Assembly (NCBI GenBank): GCA_016169945.1
Contig: JADLSH010000387.1
Span: 496,001 to 560,000 of the forward strand
Direction of reading: 5' to 3'
DNA length: 64,000 bases
DNA from: Trachythela sp. YZ-2020
Lineage: Eukaryota > Cnidaria > Anthozoa > Malacalcyonacea > Clavulariidae
A program made the translations under genes and the position numbers. The notes under the pieces were generated by a model that worked only from the letters and a program-made list of their open reading frames with translations, did not search any database and was not told the DNA's origin. Shown here in pieces: positions 1-11,706 of the stretch; position 1 is the first letter of the stretch; every line of letters starts with the position of its first letter.

Positions 1-1590
1 AGAATATAAGACTGAATAAATTAATTTTAGCCAGAATAGAATTAAGCAAAACTTAACAGATTATGAAACTCAAAGATTCGGCGGTTGACTGTCGAGATAT
101 GAAACTCAAAGTTTTATTACCTTTGAAAGAAAGAAAGAAAGAAAGTACAGCATAATAAACGAACTATTTCGGCATAAATTCAAGTCTGAATGCAAAAAAG
201 TAAATGAATTTACTTAAACCAGAGTGGCGAGCGAAAATATGTCTGTTAACCTGGTGATGTTGTATTCCATGCAGGTTAATGAAGGATGAGACCGCTACAG
301 CAGATGAAATAAAGGAATTTTGCAAGGGAAAGGTAGAGGATGTTTCTTATGAGATCACTTGAAATTTGAACTGTTATGGTACAACCAAGGTTATTTTTAT
401 GACAAAATCACAACGCCCAGTTAGATACATCATACATATCAGAATAAACAAATGAAACTGAATGAACTAGAAAGTTCTTATAGAAAGTGAAGAATATAGA
501 AGAATTTTCTTGTAGAAAATTCTAAATTTCTAATGGAGAAGAAGTGCTGCGAAATGTACACGAGCCCTGGGCTTTACTGAATGTTTGCTGAAGATTTGTT
601 GAGTTGAAAGGAGAGCATGCAGCATTTCGTCAACCAACCAAAAATTTCGAGTTTGTGCATGAACAGTATATGCTGCTCGCTTTGGTAGAAGCAGAGTCGA
701 CAAACTCTAGCGCCAAAAATCTTGTAGTTAAGCTTCTATTTAGTAGCGAAAAGACATTTTAACTACAGACTGTGTGTTTTAAAATCCTTCATTTAAAAAT
801 CACAATATTTACGGAAAATTCAGCCAGCCCCCCTGCTCTGCGGTCCTTCATAGTAAATTATACAGTAACTTGTACTGATGATTATAGGAATTATAATTGA
901 TTTGTTTTTGTGGAAAACACACTGTACTGACGATTTTTCGCACCACTCGTGCATTTCGCTGAAATGCTTTGAAAACTCAAATGTTGCGATTTTACGACTA
1001 GTCTCCAGTGTAGTATCATAGTTATAATAGGATGCCATTGCTCTTTTATAGATTGCCCATTTTAAAATTCCGCGTTATATCAAGTTTGTGGATGATATGC
1101 CAATGACAGTCACGGGAAAGGTAAGGAACGCGCCATTTTTCTAAATATACAAACGTTTCCTAGTTCTAGTCCTCACGGGTGTCAAGAGGATATTTCTCGA
1201 CCACACGTTTACCCTAAAAAAGGGCTCTGATAAAAGCAATCAAACACTAGACCTCCTCAGCATCGTATGCAATTTGCCCATTTCAGATCATATTACATAT
1301 TTTATCGATCTTTGTCTATATGCATTGCGATTATGCGATACATTACTTTCTTGCTCTTATTTTTTAGGTAAAGAAGTATTTAATGCGTGAGATTTCAGCA
1401 AAAGAACTAGGATTAGAGTAAAATATGTATTGCGCTTTGAGCACCTTCACAAACTTTGCGGTAACATAATCCATTTCCCGGGAATTAGCGAAAATATTTC
1501 CCAATTATATATGAAGTTTTTGGAATTGCTTTCGCGGTTTTTCAATTTTCAATCTTATATTCTCTCCAAGTCTCCCTCTCACTAACATAC
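1..1590 (+). repeat. Left arm of the large inverted gene duplication
   Basis: This stretch aligns in reverse complement with about 18955-23455, not only in the three exons but also in introns and the 3' flank. Examples are the ctttgaaagaaagaaa tract near 120 against 23345, the block at 720-830 against 21855-21950, and the 3' flank at 1430-1570 against 18985-19060. Divergence is visible (many substitutions and small indels), so the duplication is not recent. The left arm continues beyond the window start. Confidence 0.8.
275..1421 (+). CDS. ACSF2: ACSF2-like acyl-CoA synthetase, copy A, last three exons (partial)
   Basis: Three exons on the plus strand match the C-terminal end of copy B on the minus strand: 275-332, 1052-1120 and 1368-1421, the last ending in TAA. 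Each has an AG acceptor; the first two have GT donors (gtagag, gtaagg), and the phases join without a break (58, 69 and 54 bp, exactly the lengths in copy B). The product segment reads [17 protein letters not shown], then [18 protein letters not shown] and TVTGK, then [17 protein letters not shown]. The Lys of TVTGK is the conserved C-terminal catalytic lysine of adenylate-forming enzymes. ACSF2 enzymes activate medium-chain fatty acids to acyl-CoA in mitochondria (family knowledge). Earlier exons lie before the window. Nothing in these exons looks broken, so this is probably a live paralogue, although a partial duplicate cannot be excluded. Confidence 0.8.
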
Positions 1591-3984
1591 ATTAAGAGAC
1601 TTGTAGTGATAGGTTTCGAAAGTAAATAGTTTTAAATTTACATTAAAATTGATTCATGCAATTAAGTATTAGGAATTAATTTAGAAATAATTAGGAATTA
1701 GATTGCATTATAGTGAAAATGGTTTTAAGGCACTGTATGGACAGTAGGACATTCTGGCAACTTTTTATTTTTATTTGCAATTTGGATAAACTATTTGAGG
1801 TCTTTGAAAAACTCACGAGTGCATGTTTTATCCAAATTTCACGAGAAACCATCATGCTATTATACTTATTAATGATATACATAAAATATTCGAGACAAGT
1901 ATACCTTCAACTTACAAGTTTCGTCGAGCAGTCCACTGATAAAATTTTCGCCGTTTCGTATTTCGTTTTTATGAATCAGCAACGACTTGAAAGTTTCACT
2001 GAACCATGCAAGTTTAAGTCAAAGTTTTTAAGTTTTGTTAATTTTGAATAAAAATAGAAGCCATATATTTTCGGCCAAAACTCAACTTTCACTTTATGTA
2101 GCTCGGCCGCCATATGTGTTTTGTTTTGGAACAATCTGTGGCCGTCATTTGCGCGAGACAGAAACTGCTGAAGCTGATTGGTTGATTTTAGACATGTTTG
2201 TTTTTTCGACCAATCAGATGAGTTTGTTACAGAATTGGGATTAACTGCACTGAAATCAACCAATCACAGTCGAGTAATATTTTTATGTATATTATTAATA
2301 TATAAATAACATTTGTAACATATATCTGTATAATAATTATAGAATTAAAATGAATCTTCAATAAAGCGTCTTGTAAATTACAGTCCTGAAGATTGTCCTG
2401 AAGGCTGAAATAGTGTTTATTCACACTAACTTTAGTCTAAATTTCGGTGTGGGCGCACCCCGCCCCACACACACACTTTCTGGACATTCGTAATATAATC
2501 TATAATAAATTACATCTGTTGGCTAGCTCTGACCTCCTTTTTTAATAGATTGTCGCACATGTTTACTTCAGAAAATATCTGTCATCATTCAAAGGCAAAG
2601 TATATTGGCAGAACTCATATACCACTCCCCTCAAATCGAAACTTTCTTGTGATGGTATACCCATCAGCCAACTGAATAACTCACATGTTTATCTAAATTT
2701 GGCCTTGTGGATATGTCACAGCTTGAGCATTGTAAAGTAAAGATTCGGGGGTGCAACGTACTAATTAAAAGTGAAAACACTATTTCTTTGGAAAGTGAAT
2801 GTCACATCCGCTTCATAGTTGATTAGTTTGTGAGTTCACCATATGATTTTTCATGATAAAGTCTGATACGACAATGCATGCGAATCCTGAAATTAAACAT
2901 TTTTCCGTTTTGGGATAGGTCCTTTGGTTTTGCCGGCACACCTTTTTCAACAATAAATTGCAACAGTCTTCAGTCCACGTAGTACAGGCCACGGTGCAAG
3001 CCATATATTCCAGAGTTTTGGAGTGTGGTATTTTGTGAAAACGGAGGAGAAGTATTTGAAAATACATCACTGGGATGAGTGAACGTCTTAATTATTAAAA
3101 CTGCGCAAAAATATCGCATTTATGGTGCACGCAACCTAGTTCCCAGGGCTTTGTGGTGCGCGAAGTAAAATCGCTTCGATTCGCGAAAATTAGTACCACG
3201 CGAATATATAAAAAACAAGCAAGGTGATTGCCATCAGACAGTGGCGGAATTCACTTTTTCCGGCGGTGGGGCAAAACCACAAGCGGAGAAGCCCTTGGTA
3301 ACGACGTTGAGCCTCCTGAAATTCCGACAAAACTGCATTTCCGACAAAAGCTCATAGTGGCCGTGTTGTATTGAATACATAACTTGTAACATTACAATGA
3401 ACGAATTGTGTAAAGTAGTTACAAACACCCGTGGTTGTAACAGACGAGTAATTCTAACTGACGAAGGCTTGTAACTGATTAACAATACATTTTCATTATT
3501 CATTTGTAGGGGTTTACAAGGGTATACATGTGACCTAACCTTTGAGCTCATTAATTATTCATGACTTTCACAAGAAATGCGGTGTGAACACAGATGCAAT
3601 TTGTCTGCGCATGCGCGAGATTTACGAAAACAAGATGGCGGCAGTAAAATGGGTTCTAAGTCCATGTTACGCACACAATAGGGTTAGGGATTGGGTCCGG
3701 ATTAGGGTCAAGATCAAAGAGAAATATTCGTGACTCGTAACATGGCGTTATAACCGTAAAATCGACTAGATTAAAAATTCTCTTTGCAAGCTAGTGTTTT
3801 CTACTAAAAAGAGTAAAATGAATGATTTTTTTTCACATCATTGTACATCATACTTTAACTTTTCGCGTAATTCGCAAAATTTTAAGAAATTAGAATGTCC
3901 ATTTACTAATATTGTAAATCTATCACGGCACGTGCTAAATTTGGCAGTTTTCCAAATTTTTACAACCACTAAAACATCACAAAA
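1591..3984. other. Non-coding stretch, no gene recognised
   Basis: Open frames here are short and have no recognisable protein features. The segment 2160-2270 contains several ACCAATCA motifs on both strands. No transposon ends or RNA genes were seen. Confidence 0.5.
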
Positions 3985-4130
3985 GTATTGAATACTTAAT
4001 AAGGAAGCTTATATATAATTTTGGTGAGGTTTCTATGATGGGATTCTAATAAAATAGTTTTTTTCGTTAATTTACTCCATGCTTCTATTAAGTATTCAAT
4101 ACTTAATAAGGAAGCTTATATATATATCGT
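3985..4130. repeat. Two copies of an AT-rich 30-bp motif
   Basis: The motif gaatacttaataaggaagc followed by ttatatata occurs at about 3989-4020 and again at about 4096-4128. The second is preceded by ttaagtattcaatacttaa, an internal palindrome. Confidence 0.6.
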
Positions 4131-4161
4131 AACCCGAGGAGGCAATTTATGAGAATATGTG

Positions 4162-4640
4162 ACTTTGGTCAATTTTGGGGCGCTGATTTCAAAAATCGAT
4201 GTTATACGGGCCAATACCGGGGCCTTCAGCCTCGTTTTGATGCATACAGCCTCGTTTGGGGGCATATATAGGGAAGACGTTAGTTGGCTTAGTTTAGCTA
4301 GGTAACCCAGTGATTTTGGTCAATTTCGGTGCGCTGATTTCAAAAATCGATGTTACACGGGCAAATACCGGGCGCTTCAGCCTCGTTTTGGTGCATACGT
4401 TTTCGTGCAAATGGAGGGAAATCATTAGTTAGCTTAGATATGCAAAGTAGTTGGTCAATTTAGGTGTTACACAATTCGATGTTACACAGGAAAATACCGA
4501 TGCCTTCAGCCTCGTTTTGGTGCGTACAGCCTCGTTTTGGTGCCTATATAGGTGGCTTAGATAATCACGGAAGTTGGTGATTTAGCTCAACTTCGTTGCT
4601 AATTTCAAAAATCGAAGTAATGCGCAGATATATTGGGACC
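4162..4640. repeat. Degenerate tandem repeat, about 140-150 bp, three to four copies
   Basis: Successive copies start near 4162, 4312 and 4450, with a more degraded one from about 4573. Shared parts are ttggtcaattt, gatttcaaaaatcgatgtta, aataccg and ttcagcctcgttttg. Within copies, the cagcctcgtttt piece is itself duplicated. The repeat ends about 180 bp from the 3' end of the pseudogene to its right. Confidence 0.65.
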
Positions 4641-4823
4641 ATTTGATACACATATCCTTGATTTAGTGAAACTATTGGGACGATCCTACTTAAATAAGCA
4701 AGAAAGCTAGTTATTTCTATTTTTTTGGTAAAAATCAATACTGTTGCCCCATTAAATGGAGATCATGTTATGCATCACATTACAAGCATGTACATTCTGA
4801 TCACAAACCTTGCATTTTCCTTT

Positions 4824-6816
4824 TCAAAATTCACTCGTGTCTTCAATTTCCACATCCAAATCATCTTCGTAGTCATCATCGGAGGACGAACTGTTCTCAC
4901 TCTCCGTGCCTGCGAGTAGTGCATCAACCTCATCGGGATAGCAAATGTCACTCCACACAACGTTTCCATCTCCGTCCCATCCATGCTCGTCGGGGCTCTC
5001 AAGTTCTATTAGCAGCTGATCGGCGTGTCGAAAGATGTACGCGACATAATTAGATCTCATGATGTGATGATGAAGATTTGACTGGCATGGTGGCATCAGA
5101 CTTAGGTCGATGATCTTCTTCTTCTTGTTGAACTTGTTCCAAAATACTTTTTTCCTTGCCTCATTCACTGAGAGGATACGTGGATGCCCGTATAAAGAAC
5201 AGACGAACCATTCTAAACCCCGAACCAACTCCTCGCTTGCTGTGACCTCCGTACCCAAGGATGAAAATAGATCGATAAGGCAGTGTCTTTGGTCACGGCT
5301 TTCCACGCGGCTTGCTTTCCCTTTCGAAAAAAGCTGGATACTTAATCGTTACCGGAAAAGGCGTGCATTCCCAAAAGAGCTCTTCTGTGAGACAATCCAG
5401 TTGACGTCACGTCGATGGTTTTCCTGTTTTTCCCACTGCCATTGTCAATCAGAATCTGCGTGTCCGAAAAATCGTGACCAATGAACAAGGTGATTATGTC
5501 TATATCACCAGATGGCGACCGTACCATTGCAGTTGAGTTAGGTGGCAATTGGCTAGCATGCACAAATGCAACGAGTTTCGTGCCCGCTTCTTCGTGGTCG
5601 CTGGTTAATTCTGGTAATACGGCTACTTCATCATGATTGATCTTCTTGCACATCGACTTGTCGGAAAAGTATACAACTTTGTCGCCAAGGCTGTCCTTGT
5701 CTTCTTCAATGGACTGTTGTATCAGGTCAAAAAGCATTGCCTTGTTATCTCCATTGCGAAGAAAGTTGGGAAAGTCATAAGGTACTTTCATATCAGGGCT
5801 GTTAAGAACATACCGTGCATCAACTCCTCTAGCTTGTCGCTCATTTCCTTTAATGCTATTTATTCTCTATGTGTCGCATAACAGATAAATGGTTTTGTAT
5901 TGCTTGGGGATAGTTGACATAATCTTGGCGGCGAGATCTCTAATCGTTGTAACCTTCTCAACAATACACCGAATGGCAGCAGCAAGATCCAGAAAATATA
6001 TCTGCATTCTTTCTGCGGGAGGAAGGTCTTCAAAGTTAAGGATAGCCAAATCAGACATAGCAGCATTGAATAACTTACTCTTGACTGTCTTTCGAATAGC
6101 TCCATCTGGAGTGCTCAATGGGAGACTGACTAGTGCAAGTGGGTAGACAAGACAATTATCAAGATCAACTGCCCTCTTTCGCTTGTGAGATAGGGCAACT
6201 AACTTTCCGAGGATATCCCTCTGAAAAATAACTTCCTTGCATTTCCCGCCGATCTTGATCTTACTCTTTGCTGAATCTATGAATGTCTTTGATTTGCATT
6301 TGTGGATGGGATCAAAGAATTCTTCTTTAGACTCGCTACTTGACATCTCTCTTCAAAACCTTTGAACATTACCTCGCCAGCTTTCTCCAAATTTAAAATG
6401 CTGTTGCTGACTTCGTTAGGAACTGGACATCCCAACACAAGGTTGTACAATTCGCATTTGTCGAGTTCTTTGATAAATGGGTTGATAAATTGGGTTGTAA
6501 GAGCTTCGACAATGTTTTCAACAATTTTGTTCGATTTCAGAACTTCACTTGGTCGAAGACACTTGCGAGGATTTGATGTGGTCTTGGACAAACCAGTGAT
6601 ATCGATGAGTGATTCTACAAATCGAATCTGAAACGGTCGGTTCATAACCCACTTCGAAATAGCACTTTCGTTTGCAGCGAAATATGTCACTCCACCTGTA
6701 ATGAAGATGCTGTGGTGAATGGATAGGGCACTCGCCTTTCCAGTCCGAGGCAAGGGCATGACATGCGGATGACTTTTCCCGTATAAAATATTACTTTTCT
6801 CATCCCATTGAGTCAC
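4824..6816 (-). pseudogene. Decayed multicopy PIN/XPG-nuclease-like protein gene
   Basis: One intronless coding region on the minus strand is broken into four readable pieces: 6816-6277, 6346-5867, 5791-5342 and 5306-4824. A frameshift lies near 6340, an in-frame TAG after YLLCDT at about 5867, an in-frame TAA after HAFSGND at 5342, and another frameshift near 5310. The middle piece carries TSDHEEAGTKLVAFVHA followed by RSPSGDIDIITLFI, which resembles the acidic cluster of XPG-I/PIN-like domains; the usual Asp of HEEADT is Gly here. LLGMHAFSGND and the C-terminal LPPC-type motif (MPPCQSNLHHHIMRSNYVAY) are typical of a large, intronless, poorly characterised gene family repeated in cnidarian and other invertebrate genomes. 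The N-terminus is cut off by the minisatellite starting at 6852. The acidic tail (DDDYEDDLDVEIEDT) ends the gene. The nuclease assignment is inferred from motif likeness only. Confidence 0.65.
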
Positions 6817-6851
6817 TGCTCAGCTAAAAGTCGCGGGTTTCCTGCTGGTAC

Positions 6852-7098
6852 AGTTTGAGAAAAAAAATTGAACTTTCCATAAATCATTCGAAGAACCTAA
6901 CGGGGGACCCCAGGAGACAAAATTTCAAACATTTTAAGACACATTTTTATGAGTTGAAAATCATTGTTTTGATCAAAGGAAAGGTTTTTGACCATCTCAG
7001 AAACATTTGGGACAGTTTGAGAAAAAATTTGAACTTTCCAAAAATCAGTCGAAGAACCTAAGGGGGAACCCCAGGGGGCAAAATTTCAAACATTTTAA
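6852..7098 (+). repeat. 161-bp minisatellite, first segment
   Basis: About 1.5 copies of the unit that contains aactttccaaaaatcagtcg, gaaccccagggggcaaaatt and ttcaaacattttaagacacg. The segment ends at the TTAA of cattttaa, where a transposon inserted. Confidence 0.85.
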
Positions 7099-7774
7099 GG
7101 GGGTCCACTACAAAATTTTAAAAGAAAATCCTATTTTGAAATTAGCCATATTATGCATCATTAATGATCCCTTTTTCGTTTTCTTATGTTAATTTTTCTA
7201 TTTGTTTGGCGTAAAATGGATAAATAGGGGAAAATAGCAGGTTGTTTGAAATTTTGTCCCGTAGCAACCACCATAGCAACGACATGTTATTGGAAATCCG
7301 ACGAAAGTCGATCTGCCATAACCTTTCAAAGAACCGAAGGGTTAAACATTGGTGTCTTTTTAAAGACGGCAACGGCGGAGGTCACAGCTGGGAACCAAAC
7401 TTAGGTGTTGAAATAGTACGTGTTAAAGATTTTTGAAAAAATCTAGCATGGCATTTTCATGATATATATGCCTACCTCTCCCGTTTAGGATGCGTTTGGC
7501 TATGTGATTTCGACCCCGAATTAGTCAACGTATATTTTGTTAGCATATGAAAATATAGTGGAGCTCCATGTCGAATTTTTCATTTGTGCGTATAATATAA
7601 GTAAATAAAAGGTTTCCCAATATAAGGCGCATACACTTGCAAATATGTTGTTTATTTAACTGGCATATACAAATATAACTTTTACATAATTTCCAAATAT
7701 CTATATGGGCACATTTATATACCGAATATATAAACTATAATCAACTACGTATCACTAAAAATTGTTACACTAAT

Positions 7775-9123
7775 CACAGGCAGCCCAAGCTCACATTGTT
7801 GCTATATTAATATATTTTTTTATTAATAATTTTTTATTATTGCTGTTTGTATGTTATGGTATATTATGTGTATGTGTTATGTCTGTTATGCTATTTGCCA
7901 GAAATGGTATGATGGAATTAAATATATATTTATCATTGATGGTTAGGGTACTTCATATTAGCAAATTATAGTAGACTTAATAGTCGAATATATATTGTCA
8001 AAAAATTGCTAAAATATTGTGTCAAATGAAGAAATAAAGTTACTTACTTCTACTACAAGTTGCAATCGACTTTTCGGTGTTGACTTGGTGTGATTTTAAA
8101 TCCACTTTGAGGGGAAAGTCACTCATGGTATTATATGTAATAATAAGGAGAAGGCAGGTCAATACAGCTCCAACGAACTCGCATCGGCTTCACAAATCCT
8201 TCTCGCGTCGCATAATAATGCATCGAATCGCCAAAAAACAACAGATCCATAAAGCACATTACATTTCCCATCACATTCATCGTCTTCAGCAAACACAAGA
8301 GATTTTTTGTCGGTGAAAATCCATAATTTGTTCGATTTTCTGACAATCTCAGGCAGCGTGGCTGTCGATACCCGGGGATATTCAGTTGAGAGCTCGCGAG
8401 TTCGAATTACACTCTGTATTGTTATTGGTTCATTACATTGTTGTCGCATGAACGCGTTCGAATCAACCAATAACAATAGAGAGTGTAATTCGAACTCGCG
8501 AGCTCTCAACTGAATATCCCGGTGTATCGACAGCCACGCTGCCTGAGATTGTCAGAAAATCGAACAAATTATGGATTTTCACCGACAAAAAATCCCTTGT
8601 GTTTGCTGAAGACGATGAATGTGATGGGAAATGTAATGTGCTTTGTGGATCTGGGGTTTTTTTGACGATTCGATGCATTATTATGCGACGCGAGAAGGAT
8701 TTGTGAAGCCGATGCGAGTTCGTTGGAGCTGTATTGACCTGCCTTCTCCTTATTACTACATATAATACCATGAGTGACTTTCCCCTCAAAGTGGATTTAA
8801 AATCACACCAAGTCAACACCGAAAAGTCGATTGCAACTTGTAGTAGAAGTAAGTAACTTTATTTCTTCATTTGACACAATATTTTAGCAACTTTTGACAA
8901 TATATATTCGACTATTAAGTCTACTATAATTTGCTAATATGAAGTACCCTAACCATCAATAATAAATATATATTTAATTCCATCATACCATTTCTGGCAC
9001 ATAACATAACAGACATAACACACTATACACATAATATACCATAACATACAAACAGCAATAATACAAAAAATATTAATAAAAAAAATAATAATATAGCAAC
9101 AATGTGAGATTGGGCTGCCTGTG
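7775..9123. mobile_element. Palindromic element, CACAGG family, type a
   Basis: Two arms, 7775-8428 and 8464-9123, are near-perfect reverse complements around a short spacer. The ends are CACAGGCAGCCCAA and its reverse. The 7-bp sequence CACTAAT flanks both sides (7768-7774 and 9124-9130) as a target duplication. The arms mirror the same short open frames (8077-8316 and 8463-8819), which read as low-information peptides and are not proposed as genes. A single arm of the same family occurs at 48200-48553. The superfamily is not identified; P-type and Dada elements make 7-bp duplications, which is only a hint. Confidence 0.8.
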
Positions 9124-9260
9124 CACTAATCCACAAATTGTATAACAGTGAGTGATTTTGTGTCAGCCACCCATATTCTAGCACTAAAAATTGTAACACT
9201 AATCCACAAATTGTATAACAGTGAGTGATTTTGTGTCAGCCACCCATATTCTATAATATT
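9124..9260. repeat. Local tandem duplication beside the palindromic element
   Basis: A segment of about 70 bp containing ccacaaattgtataacagtg and gtgtcagccacccatattct occurs twice in direct order (about 9125-9180 and 9199-9255). It lies inside the TTAA-type element. Confidence 0.75.
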
Positions 9261-9857
9261 AGAGGAAAATGAGGAAAAAAAATAGTTTTCAATGTATAAG
9301 ACCACCTTAATGTGACGATCATGTTGATAAACCGAACATTGAACTTTAAATGCATTTTCTCGAATTAGCAAAACTAGCGATTTCCATTATTGCGCGCAGG
9401 ATATCTGAAGAGGCATTGAAGCTATCTTTATGAAATTTTCAGCATAGACTCATCATATCAAGCTCTAGGAGTTGAACTAACATAATTGAGTTATGTTGAA
9501 TAGTTTTGAAGTGGTGACAGTTTCCATGCGAGTCGTCAAATGCCCTTCCAGTTTAATTTGACCTATAAAACTGGCGATAATGTTTCAATGTTGATTGTTA
9601 TAGTTCAACTCCTAGACAATTTTATTTGTTAGTAAATAAAAGTTATTCCACAATTTTATCATTAATCCTTATTTAGTTATTGTGTATATAAAATTGCACG
9701 AATTTCACCACAGAAGGTGCTTTATCTCGGTAACCATGGCAACAATGTTTTGCAGCAACATATTTTTTTTGTCAGAGTGTTGAGACTAACAACATATTAG
9801 CAGTAGAGATTCAATAGTAATAAAAGATAGAAAAAAATATTTTTGTAGTGGACCACC

Positions 9858-11706
9858 TTAAGACACGTTTTTATGAGTTGAAAATTATTGTTTTGATCAA
9901 AGGAAAGGTTTTCGACCATCTCAGAAACATTTGTGTAGTTTGAGAAAAAAATTGAACTTTCCAAAAATCAGTCGAAAAACCTAAGGGGGAACCCCAGGGG
10001 GCAAAATTTCAAACATTTTAAGACACGTTTTTATGAGTTGAAAATTATTGTTTTGCTGAAAGGAAAGGTTTTTGACCATCTCAGAAACATTTGGGATAAG
10101 TTTGAGAAAAAAATTGAACTTTCCAAAAATCAGTCGAAGAACCTAAGGGGGAACCCCAGGGGACAAAATTTCAAACATTTTAAGACACGTTTTTATGAGT
10201 TGAAAATTATTGTTTTGATCAAAGGAAAAGTTTTCGACCATCTCAGAAACATTTGCAATTGGGATAGTTTGAGAAAAACTTGAAGGGGGAACCCCAGGGG
10301 GCAAAATTTCAAACACTTTAAGACACGTTTTTATGAGTTGAAAATTATTGTTTTGATCAAAGAAAGGTTTTTGACCATCTCAGAAACATTTGGGTAGTTT
10401 GAGAAAAAAATTGAACTTTCCAAAAATCAGTCGAAAAACCTAAGGGGGAACCCCAGGGGCCAAAATTTCAAACATTTTAAGACACGTTTTTATGAGTTGA
10501 AAATTATTGTTTTGCTCAAAGGAAAGGTTTTCGAACATCTCAGAAACATTTGGGATAGTTTGAGAAAAAAATTGAACTTTCCAAAAATCAGTCGAAGAAC
10601 CTAAGGGGGAACACCAGGGCGCAAAATTTCAAACATTTTAAGACACGTTTTTATCAGTTGAAAATTATTGTTTTGATCAAAGGAAAGGTTTTTGACCATC
10701 TCAGAAACATTTGGGATAGTTTGAGAAAAAAATTGAACTTTCCAAAAATCAGTCGAAGAACCTAAGGGGGAACACCAGGGCGCAAAATTTCAAACATTTT
10801 AAGACACGTTTTTATCAGTTGAAAATTATTGTTTTGATCAAAGGAAAGGTTTTCGACCATCTCAGAAACATTTGGGATAGTTTGAGAAAAAAATTGAACT
10901 TTCCAAAAATCAGTCGAAGAACCTAAGGGGAAACACCAGGGCGCAAAATTTCAAACATTTTAAGACACGTTTTTATCAGTTGAAAATTATTGTTTTGATC
11001 AAAGGAAAGGTTTTCGACCATCTCAGAAACATTTGGGATAGTTTGAGAAAAAAATTGAACTTTCCAAAAATCAGTCGAAGAACCTAAGGGAGGATCCCAG
11101 GGGAAAAAAATTCAAACATTTTAAGACACGTTTTTATGAGTTGAAAATCATTGTTTTGATCAAAGGAAAGGTTTTTGACCATCTCAGAAACATTTGGGAC
11201 AGTTTGAGAAAAAAATTGAACTTTCCAAAAATCAGTCGAAGAACCTAAGGGGGGACCCCAGGGGACAAAATTTCAAACATTTTAAGACACGTTTTTATGA
11301 GTTGAAAATTATTGTTTTTATCAAAGGAAAGGTTTTCGACCATCTCAGAAACATTTGGGATAGTTTGAGAAAAAAATTGAACTTTCCAAAAATCAGTCGA
11401 AAAACCTAAGGGGGAACCCCATGGGGCAAAATTTCAAACATTTTAAGACACGTTTTTATGTGTTGAATATTATTGTTCTGATCAAAGGAAAGGTTTTTGA
11501 CCATCTCAGAAACATTTGGGATAGTTTGAGAAAAAAATTGAACTTTCCAAAAATCAGTCGAAGAACATAAGGGGGAACCCCAGGGGGCAAAATTTCAAAC
11601 ATTTTAAGACACGTTTTTATGAGTTGAAAATTATTGTTTTGATCAAAGGAAAAGTTTTCGACCATCTCAGAAACATTTGCAATTGGGATAGTTTGAGAAA
11701 AATTTG
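9858..11706 (+). repeat. 161-bp minisatellite, main segment
   Basis: About 11.5 tandem copies. The spacing of gcaaaatttcaaacatttta is 161 bp in consecutive copies (10621, 10782, 10943). A variant unit with the sequence acatttgcaattgggatag and a truncated middle occurs at about 10195-10330 and again at about 11620-11706, suggesting amplification of a larger block. Because 161 is not a multiple of three, short open frames recur in the array; they are not genes. Confidence 0.9.

Larger units (their letters stand above)
7099..9857. mobile_element. TTAA-type DNA transposon (non-autonomous, Kolobok/piggyBac-like)
   Basis: The ends are inverted: GGGGGTCCACTACAAAA at 7099 and, reversed, GGTGGTCCACTACAAAA ending at 9857. 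Both sides carry TTAA (7095-7098 and 9858-9861), the expected target duplication, and the flanks rejoin into a normal minisatellite unit. Internal parts near both ends share a gctatggtaac-like motif (7262-7283 region and 9728-9745). No transposase is visible. A 1349-bp palindromic element is nested inside, so the original element was about 1.4 kb. TTAA duplications are used by piggyBac and Kolobok superfamilies; GG-initial ends and similarity to the other TTAA elements here favour Kolobok, by inference. Confidence 0.75.

Noticed and set aside
1691..3733. Several 60-110 codon frames left of 4 kb
   Set aside because: No domain, no splice-supported extension, overlapping frames on both strands and AT-rich composition.
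8077..8819. Pair of mirrored open frames in the palindrome
   Set aside because: They are the same arm sequence read twice; no recognised motif. The same applies to the pair at 24306-24671.
9858..11706. Regular repeats considered as a CRISPR array
   Set aside because: The repeats are contiguous 161-bp units without unique spacers, in a eukaryotic context.
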